Shown here in pieces: positions 42,807 to 52,239 of a stretch of 64,000 nt of DNA (position 1 is the first letter of the stretch; each line of letters begins with the position of its first letter). This DNA is from GWE2-42-39 sp034003625 (GTDB taxonomy: Bacteria > Bacteroidota > Bacteroidia > Bacteroidales > Prolixibacteraceae). The notes under the pieces were generated by a model. That model was not told the DNA's origin, ran no database searches, and saw only the letters and a list, made by a program, of their open reading frames with translations. Where the stretch lies: positions 1-64,000 of the forward strand of contig JAVEYG010000014.1 in NCBI GenBank assembly GCA_034003625.1, given 5' to 3'. The translations under genes and the position numbers were made by a program.

Positions 42807-43787
42807 TTAAAACGATACTGGTTTTAATTTCAATCCTTCGGTTTCATTGAGGCCAAACATCAGGTTCATATTCTGGACCGCCTGGCCTGAGGCCCCTTTT
42901 AACAAATTATCGGTAACGCTCAGCACCATCAGTTTATCGCCGTGCTTTTCCATATAAAGAATGGCTTTGTTTGTGTTTACTACCTGCTTCACATCAGGGT
43001 TTTCGTTAGTGATGAAAACGAACGGATGGGCACTGTAGTATTTCTGGTACAAAACAACAGCTTCTTCCAGCGTGCCATGATATTCAGTATATGCCGACAC
43101 AAAAATACCGCGTGTATGGTTTCCGCGTACCGGGATAAAATTCAGCGCATACTGAAAACCCGGCTGCAACTGTTTCAGGCTTTGGACGATTTCGCCCAGA
43201 TGCTGGTGCTCGAAGGCTTTGTAAACCGATACATTCCCGTTTCTCCAGCTGAAATGCGATGTTTCCGTAGGCGCCTGCCCTGCCCCGGTTGATCCGGTAA
43301 TGGCATGCACATGTATCTCGTTTTTCAGCAATCCGGCTTTTGCTAATGGGAGCAAAGCAAGTTGAATGCCCGTTGCAAAACATCCCGGATTGGCAATCCG
43401 GTTTGCAATGCAAATGGCGTCGCGGTTCAGTTCGGGCAGCCCGTAAACAAATGTGTTGCCTTCCGTTTTTATCCTGAAGTCATGGCTCAGATCAATAATC
43501 TTTACTTTTTCAGGGATGTTGTTTTTTGCAACAAATTCCTTTGATTTGCCATGCCCCGTGCAGAGAAACAGCACATCGGCCCAGGCAGGATCAGCCTCTT
43601 CGGTAAAGATCAGGTCTGTGTCGCCCAGTAAATCACGATGTACCTCATAAACCGGGCTTCCTTTATGGCTTGTGCTTTGTACAAAAACGATCTCCGCTTT
43701 CGGATGGTTCAGTAAAATCCGGATCAGTTCGCCAGCTGTGTAACCAGCCCCTCCTATTATCCCAACTTTTATCTTCATCCGGATCAA
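42807..43787 (-). CDS. argC: N-acylglutamyl-phosphate reductase ArgC
   Basis: 326 residues, or 323 if the ATG at 43778 (MKIKVGIIGG) is used. NADP-binding GGAGYTAGELIRIL at the start, catalytic cysteine in ANPGCFATGIQLALLPL, and GSTGAGQAP. Type I ArgC length. Its first codons overlap the argG stop by four bases. Third step of arginine synthesis, acting on the acylglutamyl phosphate made by ArgB. Confidence 0.96.
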   Translation of the reverse strand: MIRMKIKVGIIGGAGYTAGELIRILLNHPKAEIVFVQSTSHKGSPVYEVHRDLLGDTDLIFTEEADPAWADVLFLCTGHGKSKEFVAKNNIPEKVKIIDLSHDFRIKTEGNTFVYGLPELNRDAICIANRIANPGCFATGIQLALLPLAKAGLLKNEIHVHAITGSTGAGQAPTETSHFSWRNGNVSVYKAFEHQHLGEIVQSLKQLQPGFQYALNFIPVRGNHTRGIFVSAYTEYHGTLEEAVVLYQKYYSAHPFVFITNENPDVKQVVNTNKAILYMEKHGDKLMVLSVTDNLLKGASGQAVQNMNLMFGLNETEGLKLKPVSF

Positions 43788-44977
43788 TATTTTTTATTCA
43801 CTGAATTATAAATTTTCAACGAGTTCCCCAGAATTTTTGTAAATCCTTTTACATCGTCGGCGGTCCATGCATTGTTTTCTTCTCCGTACCGCCCAAATTC
43901 GGCTTTCATCAAGTCGTATTCCGATGCCACACCCACAAGGATGTAATGATAGGGTTTCAGTTTTACAATCACCTTCCCGCTTACTGTTTCCTGCGAACTT
44001 TCGAGGAATCTCTCAATGTCGCGCAGTACCGGTTCAAAATACAGCGCTTCGTGTAGGAACATCCCGTACCAGTTGCCCAACTGTTCTTTCCAGTACTGCT
44101 GCCATTTGGTGAGCGTGTGTTTTTCGAGCATCTGGTGTGCCTTGATGATGATCATGGGCGCAGCTGCTTCAAAACCAACCCGGCCCTTGATACCGATGAT
44201 GGTATCGCCGATGTGCATGTCGCGTCCCACGGCATACGGGGCAGCCAGCTTTTCCAATGCCTGAATGGCTTCCACCGGGTTCAGGTACTTTTTGCCATCC
44301 ACTCCTTTCAGTTCGCCTTTCACAAAATCAAGGACAATTTCTTTTTCATCAGTTGCCGTCATTTGCGACGGGTAGGCTCCTTCGGGCAATGTCTTTTCCG
44401 AAGTGAGCGTTTCTTTTCCGCCAATGCTGGTTCCCCAAAGGCCTTTGTTAATGGAGTATTCCATTTTTTTCCAGTCGGCTTCCACGCCGTGTTCCCTCAG
44501 GTAATCAATTTCCTCCTGACGGCTTAATTTCAGGTCGCGGGTGGGGGTAAGTATTCCAATTTCAGGAGCAAGTACGTTGAATGTAAGGTCGAAGCGCACC
44601 TGGTCGTTCCCGGCACCGGTACTTCCATGGGCCACGTATTTTGCGCCGATTTTCTTTGCATATTCAATAATAGCAATGGCCTGAAACACCCGCTCTGAGC
44701 TGACCGAGATCGGGTACGTATTGTTTCGCAACACATTTCCGTACACCATGTAACGGATGCACTTGTTGTAATAGGTATCGGTAACATCCAACGCAACATG
44801 TTTCACCGCTCCCAGTTTATACGCTTTTTCCTCAATAACTGCCATATCCTGTTTGCTGAACCCGCCTGTATTGGCAACAGCCGTGTATACATCCAGTTTT
44901 TTTTCAACCGAGAGGTACATGGCACAATACGAGGTATCCAATCCTCCGCTAAACGCTAAAACTACCTTCTCCTTCAT
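43784..44977 (-). CDS. argG: Argininosuccinate synthase
   Basis: 397 residues. Condenses citrulline and aspartate with ATP. N-type pyrophosphatase P-loop near the start (LAFSGGLDTSYC), YVAHGSTGAGNDQVRFDL and EAAAPMIIIKAH are family blocks. Length is normal. About 213 bp without a gene lie between it and the GNAT gene upstream, the largest gap in this operon, so an internal promoter is possible although I see no strong match. The lyase gene argH is not in the window. Confidence 0.96.
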   Translation of the reverse strand: MKEKVVLAFSGGLDTSYCAMYLSVEKKLDVYTAVANTGGFSKQDMAVIEEKAYKLGAVKHVALDVTDTYYNKCIRYMVYGNVLRNNTYPISVSSERVFQAIAIIEYAKKIGAKYVAHGSTGAGNDQVRFDLTFNVLAPEIGILTPTRDLKLSRQEEIDYLREHGVEADWKKMEYSINKGLWGTSIGGKETLTSEKTLPEGAYPSQMTATDEKEIVLDFVKGELKGVDGKKYLNPVEAIQALEKLAAPYAVGRDMHIGDTIIGIKGRVGFEAAAPMIIIKAHQMLEKHTLTKWQQYWKEQLGNWYGMFLHEALYFEPVLRDIERFLESSQETVSGKVIVKLKPYHYILVGVASEYDLMKAEFGRYGEENNAWTADDVKGFTKILGNSLKIYNSVNKKY

Positions 44978-45190
44978 TTTTATACCTTTAAAAAGCGATG
45001 ACGCCGAACCAGACTTTTTGAAAACTTACAACTTTACTAACCTTATAAAATTTATTCTATCCTGATCCGAACTCAACTGTTCATCAATCAATTAAGCCAG
45101 ACTTCATTTTTCGGACAGAACACCATAAGAAATGAATCCGTACGGTGTATGAGGATTTATCCTGAAATGATGCTGGACGGCGCCATCACT

Positions 45191-45910
45191 TTATATTTTA
45201 CTGAATATTGTCATTAGAATATTAAACTTCGATTCCTTTACCTGGTTGCTTCCGTTTTTGGGCTTCAGTTTCTGGATCACATCCAGTAAACTTGTCCGTT
45301 TAGGCTTCACAACATGATTTTCCTCCGGCGCCGGATGTTCGTTGTCCGTTTTTTTGTTTTCCCACTTCGGATCGAACAACATACCGGTACAAAGGCACTT
45401 CGACCGGTTGGTACGCTGCAGGATATCGTAATTCACACAACTCTGGCAACCTTTCCAAAAGTCTTCGTCATCGGTTAGCTCGGAGAAGGTAACCGGACGA
45501 TAGCCCAATTCATGGTTGATTTTCATCACTGCCAGACCGGTAGTCAGGCCAAATATTTTGGCATCCGGAAATTTTGTCCGCGAAAGATCGAAGATTTTTC
45601 GCTTGATCTCGGTTGCCAGGCCAATCCCTCTATACGGTTTGGCAACAATCAGCCCCGAATTGGCTACAAAACGGTTATGGCCCCAGCTTTCGAGATAACA
45701 AAAACCGGCAAACTTATCGCCGTCGAGGGCGATTACCGCTTTGCCTTCCAGCATTTTGTTGGCTATGTAATCATACGTACGGCGCGCAATACCGGTTCCC
45801 CTTTCCTTCGACGCTATATCAATCTCATCATTCACCTGATCTACATATTTCAGGTGCATGACCGTAGCTACCACTACTTGTATATCCTTTAAACTTTTTT
45901 CTTCTGACAT
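45191..45910 (-). CDS. GNAT acetyltransferase, putative N-acylglutamate synthase
   Basis: 239 residues. A GNAT domain covers about 1-150 (NSGLIVAKPYRGIGLATEIKR is acyl-CoA motif A). The C-terminal part has a cysteine-rich segment, CQSCVNYDILQRTNRSKCLC, then a charged tail. Position directly after argR and ahead of argG makes it the best candidate in the window for the first step of arginine synthesis, transfer of an acetyl or succinyl group to glutamate. No classical argA or argJ is present here. The cysteines could bind a metal or act as a redox switch. Function is inferred from context. Confidence 0.7.
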   Translation of the reverse strand: MSEEKSLKDIQVVVATVMHLKYVDQVNDEIDIASKERGTGIARRTYDYIANKMLEGKAVIALDGDKFAGFCYLESWGHNRFVANSGLIVAKPYRGIGLATEIKRKIFDLSRTKFPDAKIFGLTTGLAVMKINHELGYRPVTFSELTDDEDFWKGCQSCVNYDILQRTNRSKCLCTGMLFDPKWENKKTDNEHPAPEENHVVKPKRTSLLDVIQKLKPKNGSNQVKESKFNILMTIFSKI

Positions 45911-45919
45911 AATTCAATT

Positions 45920-46402
45920 CTACTTTATCTTACCCGCTAATCCCGGCATAATTAAAATGAGACTGTTAATTAAATCTGCCCGTTTGATACCTTCCCTCAT
46001 GATCAGTAAAACCGTATCGTCGCCGGCAATGGTGCCGATAATTTCATACGGCGCTACGGTATCGATCAGGGCAGCTATGCTGCTGGCATAACCCGGGCGG
46101 GTATTCACTACCGCCAGGTTTCCTGAAAATTGCAGTTTACGGAGACCATCTGCCAGATAATTTACCCCTGCTTCCGTTTCCTCCCTCACAATATTACCAG
46201 CTTCAGGAATTACGTAAATGTACCCCGCTGCGGGGTCATACGCCTTTGCTACTTTCAATGTTTTTAAATCTCTCGATAATGTTGCCTGTGTTATTTCAAT
46301 CCCTTTATTCCTTAATAAACGCATCAACTCATCCTGGCTGCTTACTTTTTCAGTAAGTATCGCTTTTTTGATTGCAACCTGACGTTCGATGCGGCTTTTC
46401 AT
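45920..46402 (-). CDS. argR: Arginine repressor ArgR
   Basis: 160 residues: winged-helix DNA-binding domain (about 1-75; KKAILTEKVSSQDELMRLL, ITQATLSRDLKTLKVAKA) and C-terminal arginine-binding hexamerisation domain with the characteristic GTIAGDDTVLLIMR. First gene of the reverse-strand arginine/proline run. Two ARG-box-like sequences lie 6 bp upstream of its start and cover the predicted -7 element, so autoregulation together with the whole operon is likely; the divergent carAB may be controlled from the same region. Confidence 0.95.
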   Translation of the reverse strand: MKSRIERQVAIKKAILTEKVSSQDELMRLLRNKGIEITQATLSRDLKTLKVAKAYDPAAGYIYVIPEAGNIVREETEAGVNYLADGLRKLQFSGNLAVVNTRPGYASSIAALIDTVAPYEIIGTIAGDDTVLLIMREGIKRADLINSLILIMPGLAGKIK

Positions 46403-46407
46403 AAAAC

Positions 46408-46442
46408 TGAATATTTATTCATTTATTGTGCAAATTTATTCA
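46408..46442. promoter_or_regulatory. Tandem ARG boxes (ArgR operator)
   Basis: TGAATATTTATTCA at 46408-46421 matches the E. coli ARG-box core TGAATAATTATTCA at 13 of 14 positions. TGCAAATTTATTCA at 46429-46442 matches at 11 of 14. The two are 21 bp apart start to start, the spacing used by ArgR hexamers in E. coli. The second box contains the predicted argR -7 element. Confidence 0.75.
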
Positions 46443-46460
46443 TTTGTGTTTTATATCAAA
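46431..46460 (-). promoter_or_regulatory. Predicted argR operon promoter
   Basis: Reverse strand: TTTG (46457-46460), 18-bp spacer, TAAATTTG (46431-46438). Both elements match the Bacteroidota consensus. The -7 element is inside an ARG box, a simple basis for repression. Confidence 0.6.
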
Positions 46461-46482
46461 GTTTTTTTTCGGGAATAATTGT

Positions 46483-46490
46483 TATTTTTG
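46483..46490 (+). promoter_or_regulatory. Predicted carAB -7 element
   Basis: TATTTTTG matches TAnnTTTG. A TTTG at the proper upstream distance is missing, the region being a T run. It would give a leader of about 150 nt ahead of carA, containing the hairpin at 46592-46631. Confidence 0.4.
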
Positions 46491-46591
46491 TTGCGGATTT
46501 AACATTCAGGAGTTATTTACATTTTTGAAACAGTTGAGAATTGAGATTATTTAGTCCAATACCGAAGAAAATTAGTTTAAGAATAACAACC

Positions 46592-46631
46592 ATGCGTTTG
46601 CCCTACAACCGTAGCCAAACGCATTTTTTTT
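46592..46631 (+). terminator. Terminator/attenuator hairpin in the carA leader, overlapping a 13-codon ORF
   Basis: ATGCGTTTG (46592-46600) pairs perfectly with CAAACGCAT (46616-46624), the loop side adds CTAC/GTAG, and eight T follow, ending 17 bp before the carA ATG. This is a full intrinsic terminator placed between promoter and gene. The same bases encode a 13-residue ORF, MRLPYNRSQTHFF, stop at 46631-46633, with arginine codons at positions 2 and 7. Translation through it would open the hairpin. Attenuation is inferred. Confidence 0.6.
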
Positions 46632-46648
46632 AATATTTCGATCAGCAA

Positions 46649-47731
46649 ATGGCACAGGCAAAAAATGTCAGATTGGTCCTGGAAGACGGGACTGTTTTTG
46701 AGGGAAAATCGTTCGGATATGATAAATCGGTAGCCGGGGAAATTGTTTTTTACACGGCGATGACCGGCTATCCCGAAAGCTTGACAGACCCCTCATATAC
46801 AGGGCAGATACTGGTATCAACATATCCGTTGATAGGAAATTACGGGGTTCCTTCGGATATACAAAAAGAAGGGATCAATGAGTTTTATGAATCACACAAA
46901 ATCCACGCTTCCGGTCTTGTTATTTCCGATTATTCGTTTGAATACAGCCACTGGAACGCGGTAAAAAGTTTGTCCGACTGGCTCAAAGAATACCAGGTAC
47001 CTGGTCTGTTCGACATTGACACGAGAAGTTTAACGAAAATTTTACGTGAGAAAGGTTCAATGCTCGGCAAAATAGAATTTGAAGACCAACCCGTTGATTT
47101 TTACGACCCGAACAAGGAAAACTTAGTGGCCATTGCCAGCGCGAAAGAAAAATCGGTATATGGGAACGGTGAGCATAAAGTAATACTGGTTGATTGCGGG
47201 GTGAAAAACAACATCATCCGTTGCTTGCTAAAACGCAATGCTACCGTGATCCGTGTGCCGTGGGACTATGACTATAATAACGAGGAATTTGATGGCGTAT
47301 TTATCTCGAACGGACCGGGCGATCCGGCAATGTGCGATGCAACGGTGGAACAGATTAAAAAAACCATCGACAAAAATATTCCCATCATGGGAATTTGCCT
47401 TGGCAATCAATTGCTGGCACGCGCAGCAGGCGCCGAAACCTACAAACTGAAATACGGTCACCGGAGCCACAACCAACCCGTTTTGCTTACTGGCACCAAC
47501 CGCTGCTTTATTACTTCACAAAACCACGGTTATGCCGTTGCGCCCGACTCGCTCCCGAATGAATGGGAACCGCTGTTCGTCAATGTAAACGACCATACCA
47601 ACGAAGGGATACGCCACAAAACAAAACCGTTTTTCTCTACTCAGTTCCACCCTGAAGCATCAAGCGGACCGGTAGATACCGAGTTTTTATTTGACGAGTT
47701 TATCCAAAACATTGTGAAAAATAAGAAATAG
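46649..47731 (+). CDS. carA: Carbamoyl-phosphate synthase small subunit
   Basis: 360-residue glutaminase subunit supplying ammonia to CarB. N-terminal CPSase domain (LEDGTVFEGKSFGY ... GEIVFYTAMTGYPESLTDPSYTGQI) and C-terminal class I amidotransferase with the nucleophile Cys in GICLGNQL and the His/Glu pair in FHPEAS. Divergent from argR. Carbamoyl phosphate feeds both pyrimidine synthesis and ArgF'. A terminator-like hairpin in the leader suggests attenuation. Confidence 0.97.
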   Translation: MAQAKNVRLVLEDGTVFEGKSFGYDKSVAGEIVFYTAMTGYPESLTDPSYTGQILVSTYPLIGNYGVPSDIQKEGINEFYESHKIHASGLVISDYSFEYSHWNAVKSLSDWLKEYQVPGLFDIDTRSLTKILREKGSMLGKIEFEDQPVDFYDPNKENLVAIASAKEKSVYGNGEHKVILVDCGVKNNIIRCLLKRNATVIRVPWDYDYNNEEFDGVFISNGPGDPAMCDATVEQIKKTIDKNIPIMGICLGNQLLARAAGAETYKLKYGHRSHNQPVLLTGTNRCFITSQNHGYAVAPDSLPNEWEPLFVNVNDHTNEGIRHKTKPFFSTQFHPEASSGPVDTEFLFDEFIQNIVKNKK

Positions 47732-47740
47732 CAACATATC

Positions 47741-50700
47741 ATGGCAGTTAATAAAGAAATAAAAAAAGCGATTGTGCTCGGTTCGGGTGCGCTGAAGATC
47801 GGGGAAGCAGGTGAATTCGACTATTCGGGGTCACAGGCCCTGAAGGCGCTGAAAGAAGAAGGCGTTGAAACAATTCTGATCAACCCCAATATTGCCACCA
47901 TACAAACTTCGGAAAATATTGCCGACAAGATATACTTCCTCCCGGTAACTGCTTATTTCGTAGAGGAAGTCATTAAAAAAGAAAAGCCCGACGGGATTTT
48001 GCTGGCTTTTGGCGGCCAAACAGCTTTGAACTGCGGAGTAGAACTCTTCCGGAAAGGAATCCTGAAAAAATACAATGTACAAGTGGTCGGTACGCCGGTA
48101 CAGGCCATTATCGATACTGAAGACCGCGACATCTTTGCAAAAAAATTAGGCGAGATCAATGTATTGACGCCCAAAAGCATTGCCTGTGAAAATATGCCCG
48201 AAGCCAGGGCCGCCGTCGAACAGATCGGCTATCCGATCATCATCCGTGCTGCTTACACGCTGGGTGGATTAGGAAGCGGGTTCTGCAACAACGATGAGGA
48301 ATTGAACACACTGGCCTCAAAAGCCTTTTCCTATTCACCACAAATTCTGGTCGAAGAATCGATCAAAGGATGGAAAGAAGTGGAATACGAGGTAGTGCGC
48401 GACCAGTATGACAACTGTATCACGGTGTGTAACATGGAAAACTTCGACCCCTTAGGTATTCACACCGGCGAAAGCATCGTGGTGGCGCCCTCGCAAACGC
48501 TTACCAATTCAGAATATCACAAACTGCGAGAAATATCGATCCGTATTATCCGTCACATCGGGGTGATTGGCGAATGCAACGTGCAGTTTGCACTTGACCC
48601 GCATTCGGAAGACTACCGGGTAATTGAAGTGAACGCCCGTTTGTCGCGCTCTTCAGCGCTGGCCTCCAAAGCAACCGGTTACCCACTGGCTTTCGTAGCT
48701 GCCAAACTCGGGCTCGGCTACGGGCTGCACGAACTGAAAAATTCGGTGACCAAAGTAACGACTGCCGCATTTGAACCGGCACTCGACTATATCGTCTGCA
48801 AAATCCCGCGCTGGGACCTCAGCAAATTTACCGGGGTATCGAAAAATTTAGGAAGTTCGATGAAAAGTGTCGGCGAAATCATGGCTATCGGGCGCACCTT
48901 TGAAGAAGCCATCCAGAAAGGGATACGCATGGTGGGTATAGGAATGCACGGGTTCGTGGGCAACAAGGGGGAAATCACCTTTCAGCAGATCGACGAAGAG
49001 CTGGTAAACCCGACCGACCGCCGTATTTTTGCCATTGCCGAAGCCTTTAACAAAGAATATTCAATTGAAGATATTCATCAGAAAACAAAAATAGACCGTT
49101 GGTTTCTGCAAAAACTGAAGAATATCCATGACATCAAACTTGAGCTTGAAAAAGTAACAGATATTGAAAAATTAGATGACGAACTACTGCTAAGATCGAA
49201 AAAAGCAGGTTTTTCTGATTTCCAGCTGGCACGGATTATGTTGCATTCGCCCAACGAAGACATTAGCAACGATTCATTAAAAATCAGAGATTTTCGTAAA
49301 TCGAGAAACATCACGCCATCCGTAAAACAAATTGACACACTGGCCGGCGAATACCCCGCGCAAACCAATTACCTGTATCTTACGTACGGAGGTTCGGAAC
49401 ACGATATTGAATTTCTGCACGACAACAAATCGGTCATTGTGTTGGGTTCGGGCGCTTACCGTATTGGCAGTTCGGTCGAGTTCGACTGGTGTAGCGTAAA
49501 TGCCATCAATACCATTCACGAGGAAGGCTATCGTTCTATCATGATCAACTACAATCCCGAGACGGTGAGTACCGATTACGACAGCTGCGACCGCCTGTAT
49601 TTCGACGAACTGTCGTTCGAGCGGGTGATGGATATCATCGACATAGAAGCTCCGAAAGGCGTAGTTTTGTCTATGGGAGGCCAGATACCGAATAACTTAG
49701 CCATGAAACTGCACCGCCAGGACGTGCCGATACTCGGTACCTCGGCCACCAAAATCGACAATGCCGAAGACCGTAAGAAATTCAGTTCATTATTGGATGC
49801 CCTGAATGTGGACCAGCCCCGTTGGTCGCAGCTGACCAGCATCGAAGACATATACAAATTTGTAGACGAAGTGGGCTTCCCGGTACTGATCCGCCCCTCG
49901 TATGTACTTTCGGGAGCAGCCATGAACGTGGTATCAAACAAAGACCAGTTGGAACATTTTCTCGAACTGGCAGCCAATGTATCGAAAGAACACCCCGTAG
50001 TAGTTTCGGAATTTATTGAACAGGCCAAGGAGATTGAAATTGACGCAGTGGCCGACAGAGGCGAAGTGGTAGCCTATGCCATTTCGGAACACGTCGAGTT
50101 TGCGGGGGTCCATTCGGGTGATGCAACCATTGTGTTCCCGCCACAAAAACTGTACGTGGAAACCATCCGCCGGATAAAAAAAATATCGCGCGAAATTGCC
50201 AAGGCGCTCGAAATTTCAGGGCCCTTCAATATGCAGTTTCTTGCCAAAGATAACGATATAAAAGTGATTGAATGCAACCTGCGCGCTTCGCGAAGTTTCC
50301 CGTTTGTATCGAAGGTGATGAAAATCAACCTGATTGAAATTGCCACACAGGTCATGCTTGGCGTACCGTATACAAAACCCGACAAATCGTTGTTCGAACT
50401 CGATTATGTGGGCGTAAAAGCACCACAGTTCTCGTTTGCCCGTTTGCTGAATGCCGACCCCGTGCTGGGCGTCGATATGTCATCGACCGGAGAAGTAGGC
50501 TGTATCGGCGAAACCTATTACGAGGCTATCCTAAAGTCGATGCTTTCAGTAGGGTATCGCATCCCCGGAAAGAATATCCTTATTTCCTCGGGACCGGCAC
50601 GTTCCAAACTCGAACTGCTGCAAAGTGCAAAAATGCTGGCCGAACGGGGGTATAACCTCTACGCCACCGAAGGGACACATCGATTTTTCCGCGACAACGG

Positions 50701-50977
50701 GGTGAACACAACCCTGCTGCACTGGCCCGATGAGGAAGACCGTCAGCCCAATACTATTGATTACCTGAAAGAAAAGAAAATCGATCTGGTGGTCAACATC
50801 CCGAAAGACCATACCAAACGGGAACTGAGCAACGGCTATTATATCCGCCGCAGCGCCATCGACTACAATATCCCGCTGATCACCAATGCCCGGCTGGCCA
50901 GCGCTTTTATTTTTGCAATATGTAAATACAAGATAGAAGATATTGGCATTAAAAGCTGGGAAGAATACAAAAGTTAG
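47741..50977 (+). CDS. carB: Carbamoyl-phosphate synthase large subunit
   Basis: 1078 residues, the standard length. Two homologous ATP-grasp halves: GSGALKIGEAGEFDYSGSQA opens the first and GSGAYRIGSSVEFDWCSVNA the second. The C-terminal MGS-like allosteric domain begins near residue 945 (ISSGPARSKLELLQ) and ends in the family-like region. It forms carbamoyl phosphate from bicarbonate, ammonia and two ATP. Follows carA by 9 bp. Confidence 0.98.
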   Translation: MAVNKEIKKAIVLGSGALKIGEAGEFDYSGSQALKALKEEGVETILINPNIATIQTSENIADKIYFLPVTAYFVEEVIKKEKPDGILLAFGGQTALNCGVELFRKGILKKYNVQVVGTPVQAIIDTEDRDIFAKKLGEINVLTPKSIACENMPEARAAVEQIGYPIIIRAAYTLGGLGSGFCNNDEELNTLASKAFSYSPQILVEESIKGWKEVEYEVVRDQYDNCITVCNMENFDPLGIHTGESIVVAPSQTLTNSEYHKLREISIRIIRHIGVIGECNVQFALDPHSEDYRVIEVNARLSRSSALASKATGYPLAFVAAKLGLGYGLHELKNSVTKVTTAAFEPALDYIVCKIPRWDLSKFTGVSKNLGSSMKSVGEIMAIGRTFEEAIQKGIRMVGIGMHGFVGNKGEITFQQIDEELVNPTDRRIFAIAEAFNKEYSIEDIHQKTKIDRWFLQKLKNIHDIKLELEKVTDIEKLDDELLLRSKKAGFSDFQLARIMLHSPNEDISNDSLKIRDFRKSRNITPSVKQIDTLAGEYPAQTNYLYLTYGGSEHDIEFLHDNKSVIVLGSGAYRIGSSVEFDWCSVNAINTIHEEGYRSIMINYNPETVSTDYDSCDRLYFDELSFERVMDIIDIEAPKGVVLSMGGQIPNNLAMKLHRQDVPILGTSATKIDNAEDRKKFSSLLDALNVDQPRWSQLTSIEDIYKFVDEVGFPVLIRPSYVLSGAAMNVVSNKDQLEHFLELAANVSKEHPVVVSEFIEQAKEIEIDAVADRGEVVAYAISEHVEFAGVHSGDATIVFPPQKLYVETIRRIKKISREIAKALEISGPFNMQFLAKDNDIKVIECNLRASRSFPFVSKVMKINLIEIATQVMLGVPYTKPDKSLFELDYVGVKAPQFSFARLLNADPVLGVDMSSTGEVGCIGETYYEAILKSMLSVGYRIPGKNILISSGPARSKLELLQSAKMLAERGYNLYATEGTHRFFRDNGVNTTLLHWPDEEDRQPNTIDYLKEKKIDLVVNIPKDHTKRELSNGYYIRRSAIDYNIPLITNARLASAFIFAICKYKIEDIGIKSWEEYKS

Positions 50978-51006
50978 TATCTGATTTTTCAAATTGCCAA
51001 AACATT

Positions 51007-51600
51007 GTGAGCACATTTGTAATCATCGCTGTTTCACTCATCAACCTGTTTATTGCAGCAACTTATTTCCGGAGTTTATACCTGAAACGTTCAAAACCGG
51101 CATTGGCTATGTGGCTATTTTTCAGCCTGGCGGTAGCGATGAGCCTGATTACCTATCTAAAGGAAGGAAATTTTGGGTTCTGGGACAACGTACTGAATAC
51201 CACCGATCTGGTTTTGGTTATTTTTGTAACCACTGCCATTGTTTTCATGGGCGATAAAAGCACACGTTTCAACCGGTTCGACGGATGGTGCCTGGCAGTT
51301 GTCATAGCCATTGTCATTTTCTGGTTGATTTCTCAAAATCACCTGATCACGAACCTGGGGATCCAACTCATCCTGGTTATTGCTTATTTCCCGGTTGTGA
51401 AACGCATGCGGACCATGAAAGAAAATACGGAACCCTTTGCGGTGTGGATTGCCCTGATGATTGCCCCGATGATCTCGCTCATTACCAGCAAAGGCTTACT
51501 GGCAGCAATATACGCAATCCGTGCAATCATCTGTACCGGGTTATTGCTGACATTGATGATCCGGATTGAATGGATGAAACGCAAACAACCAGTTTCATAA
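51007..51600 (+). CDS. Uncharacterised polytopic membrane protein
   Basis: 197 residues, start GTG at 51007, 29 bp after carB. Six hydrophobic segments of 18-22 residues are separated by short charged loops, with a positively charged C-terminus (RIEWMKRKQPVS). I do not recognise a family. It may be co-transcribed with carAB, though a functional link is not evident. Convergent with the DUF1697 gene. Confidence 0.7.
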   Translation: MSTFVIIAVSLINLFIAATYFRSLYLKRSKPALAMWLFFSLAVAMSLITYLKEGNFGFWDNVLNTTDLVLVIFVTTAIVFMGDKSTRFNRFDGWCLAVVIAIVIFWLISQNHLITNLGIQLILVIAYFPVVKRMRTMKENTEPFAVWIALMIAPMISLITSKGLLAAIYAIRAIICTGLLLTLMIRIEWMKRKQPVS

Positions 51601-51643
51601 CAGACGATCAATCTCCCGGCGTGAACACCTTACAGTTTACAGC

Positions 51644-52198
51644 CTATCTGTCGTCAATTTTCCCGGCAATGCGTTTTATGGTATTCAGGTTCCTGGTGGT
51701 AATATCTTTTCCGAAGAATTGTTCCAGTACCTCCATTCCTTTTGTGGTTTGGGTAACCGCAAGGTCCAGTATGCTAAAAATAGCCGTGCCCCTGAGTTCA
51801 GTGATACGAAAAGAATGATCGTCCGAAATCCAGGGGATATTGACATTCACAGAGGGAATGTGTTTCAAAAATGAAACATAAAGACGAAGGTCCCGGGTGA
51901 TTTCAATATTTCCAAAGGGATTATCCCGGATCACATCCAGAATGTCGTCTGCCGTTCGCAACAGTACGGGGACAGGAAAACCAAAATTTTTCTCCAAACT
52001 GACAGATATGATTTTTTCCAGTTCTCCATCACAACCTCTGTGCGCATCAAAAATGACATTCCCGGAATTGAGCAATGTAACTACATTCTCAAAACCAAGT
52101 TTTGTCATCACACTGCGCAACTCCCCCATCGGCAGTTTATGGTGCCCGCCTACATTAATTCCCCTGAGTAGGGCGACATACCTGGTCTTTTCATTCAT
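51644..52198 (-). CDS. DUF1697 family protein
   Basis: 184 residues from MNEKTRYVALLRGINVGGHHK, the unmistakable DUF1697 N-terminus; a GTG eight codons upstream is less likely. Other family blocks: LGFENVVTLLNSGNVIF and the C-terminal RNLNTIKRIAG. The fold is a duplicated ferredoxin-like barrel. Function is unknown throughout the family. Confidence 0.9.
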   Translation of the reverse strand: MNEKTRYVALLRGINVGGHHKLPMGELRSVMTKLGFENVVTLLNSGNVIFDAHRGCDGELEKIISVSLEKNFGFPVPVLLRTADDILDVIRDNPFGNIEITRDLRLYVSFLKHIPSVNVNIPWISDDHSFRITELRGTAIFSILDLAVTQTTKGMEVLEQFFGKDITTRNLNTIKRIAGKIDDR

Positions 52199-52239
52199 CT
52201 TTGATCCAATTTCCCATATCACCTACAAACCATCTGTTC

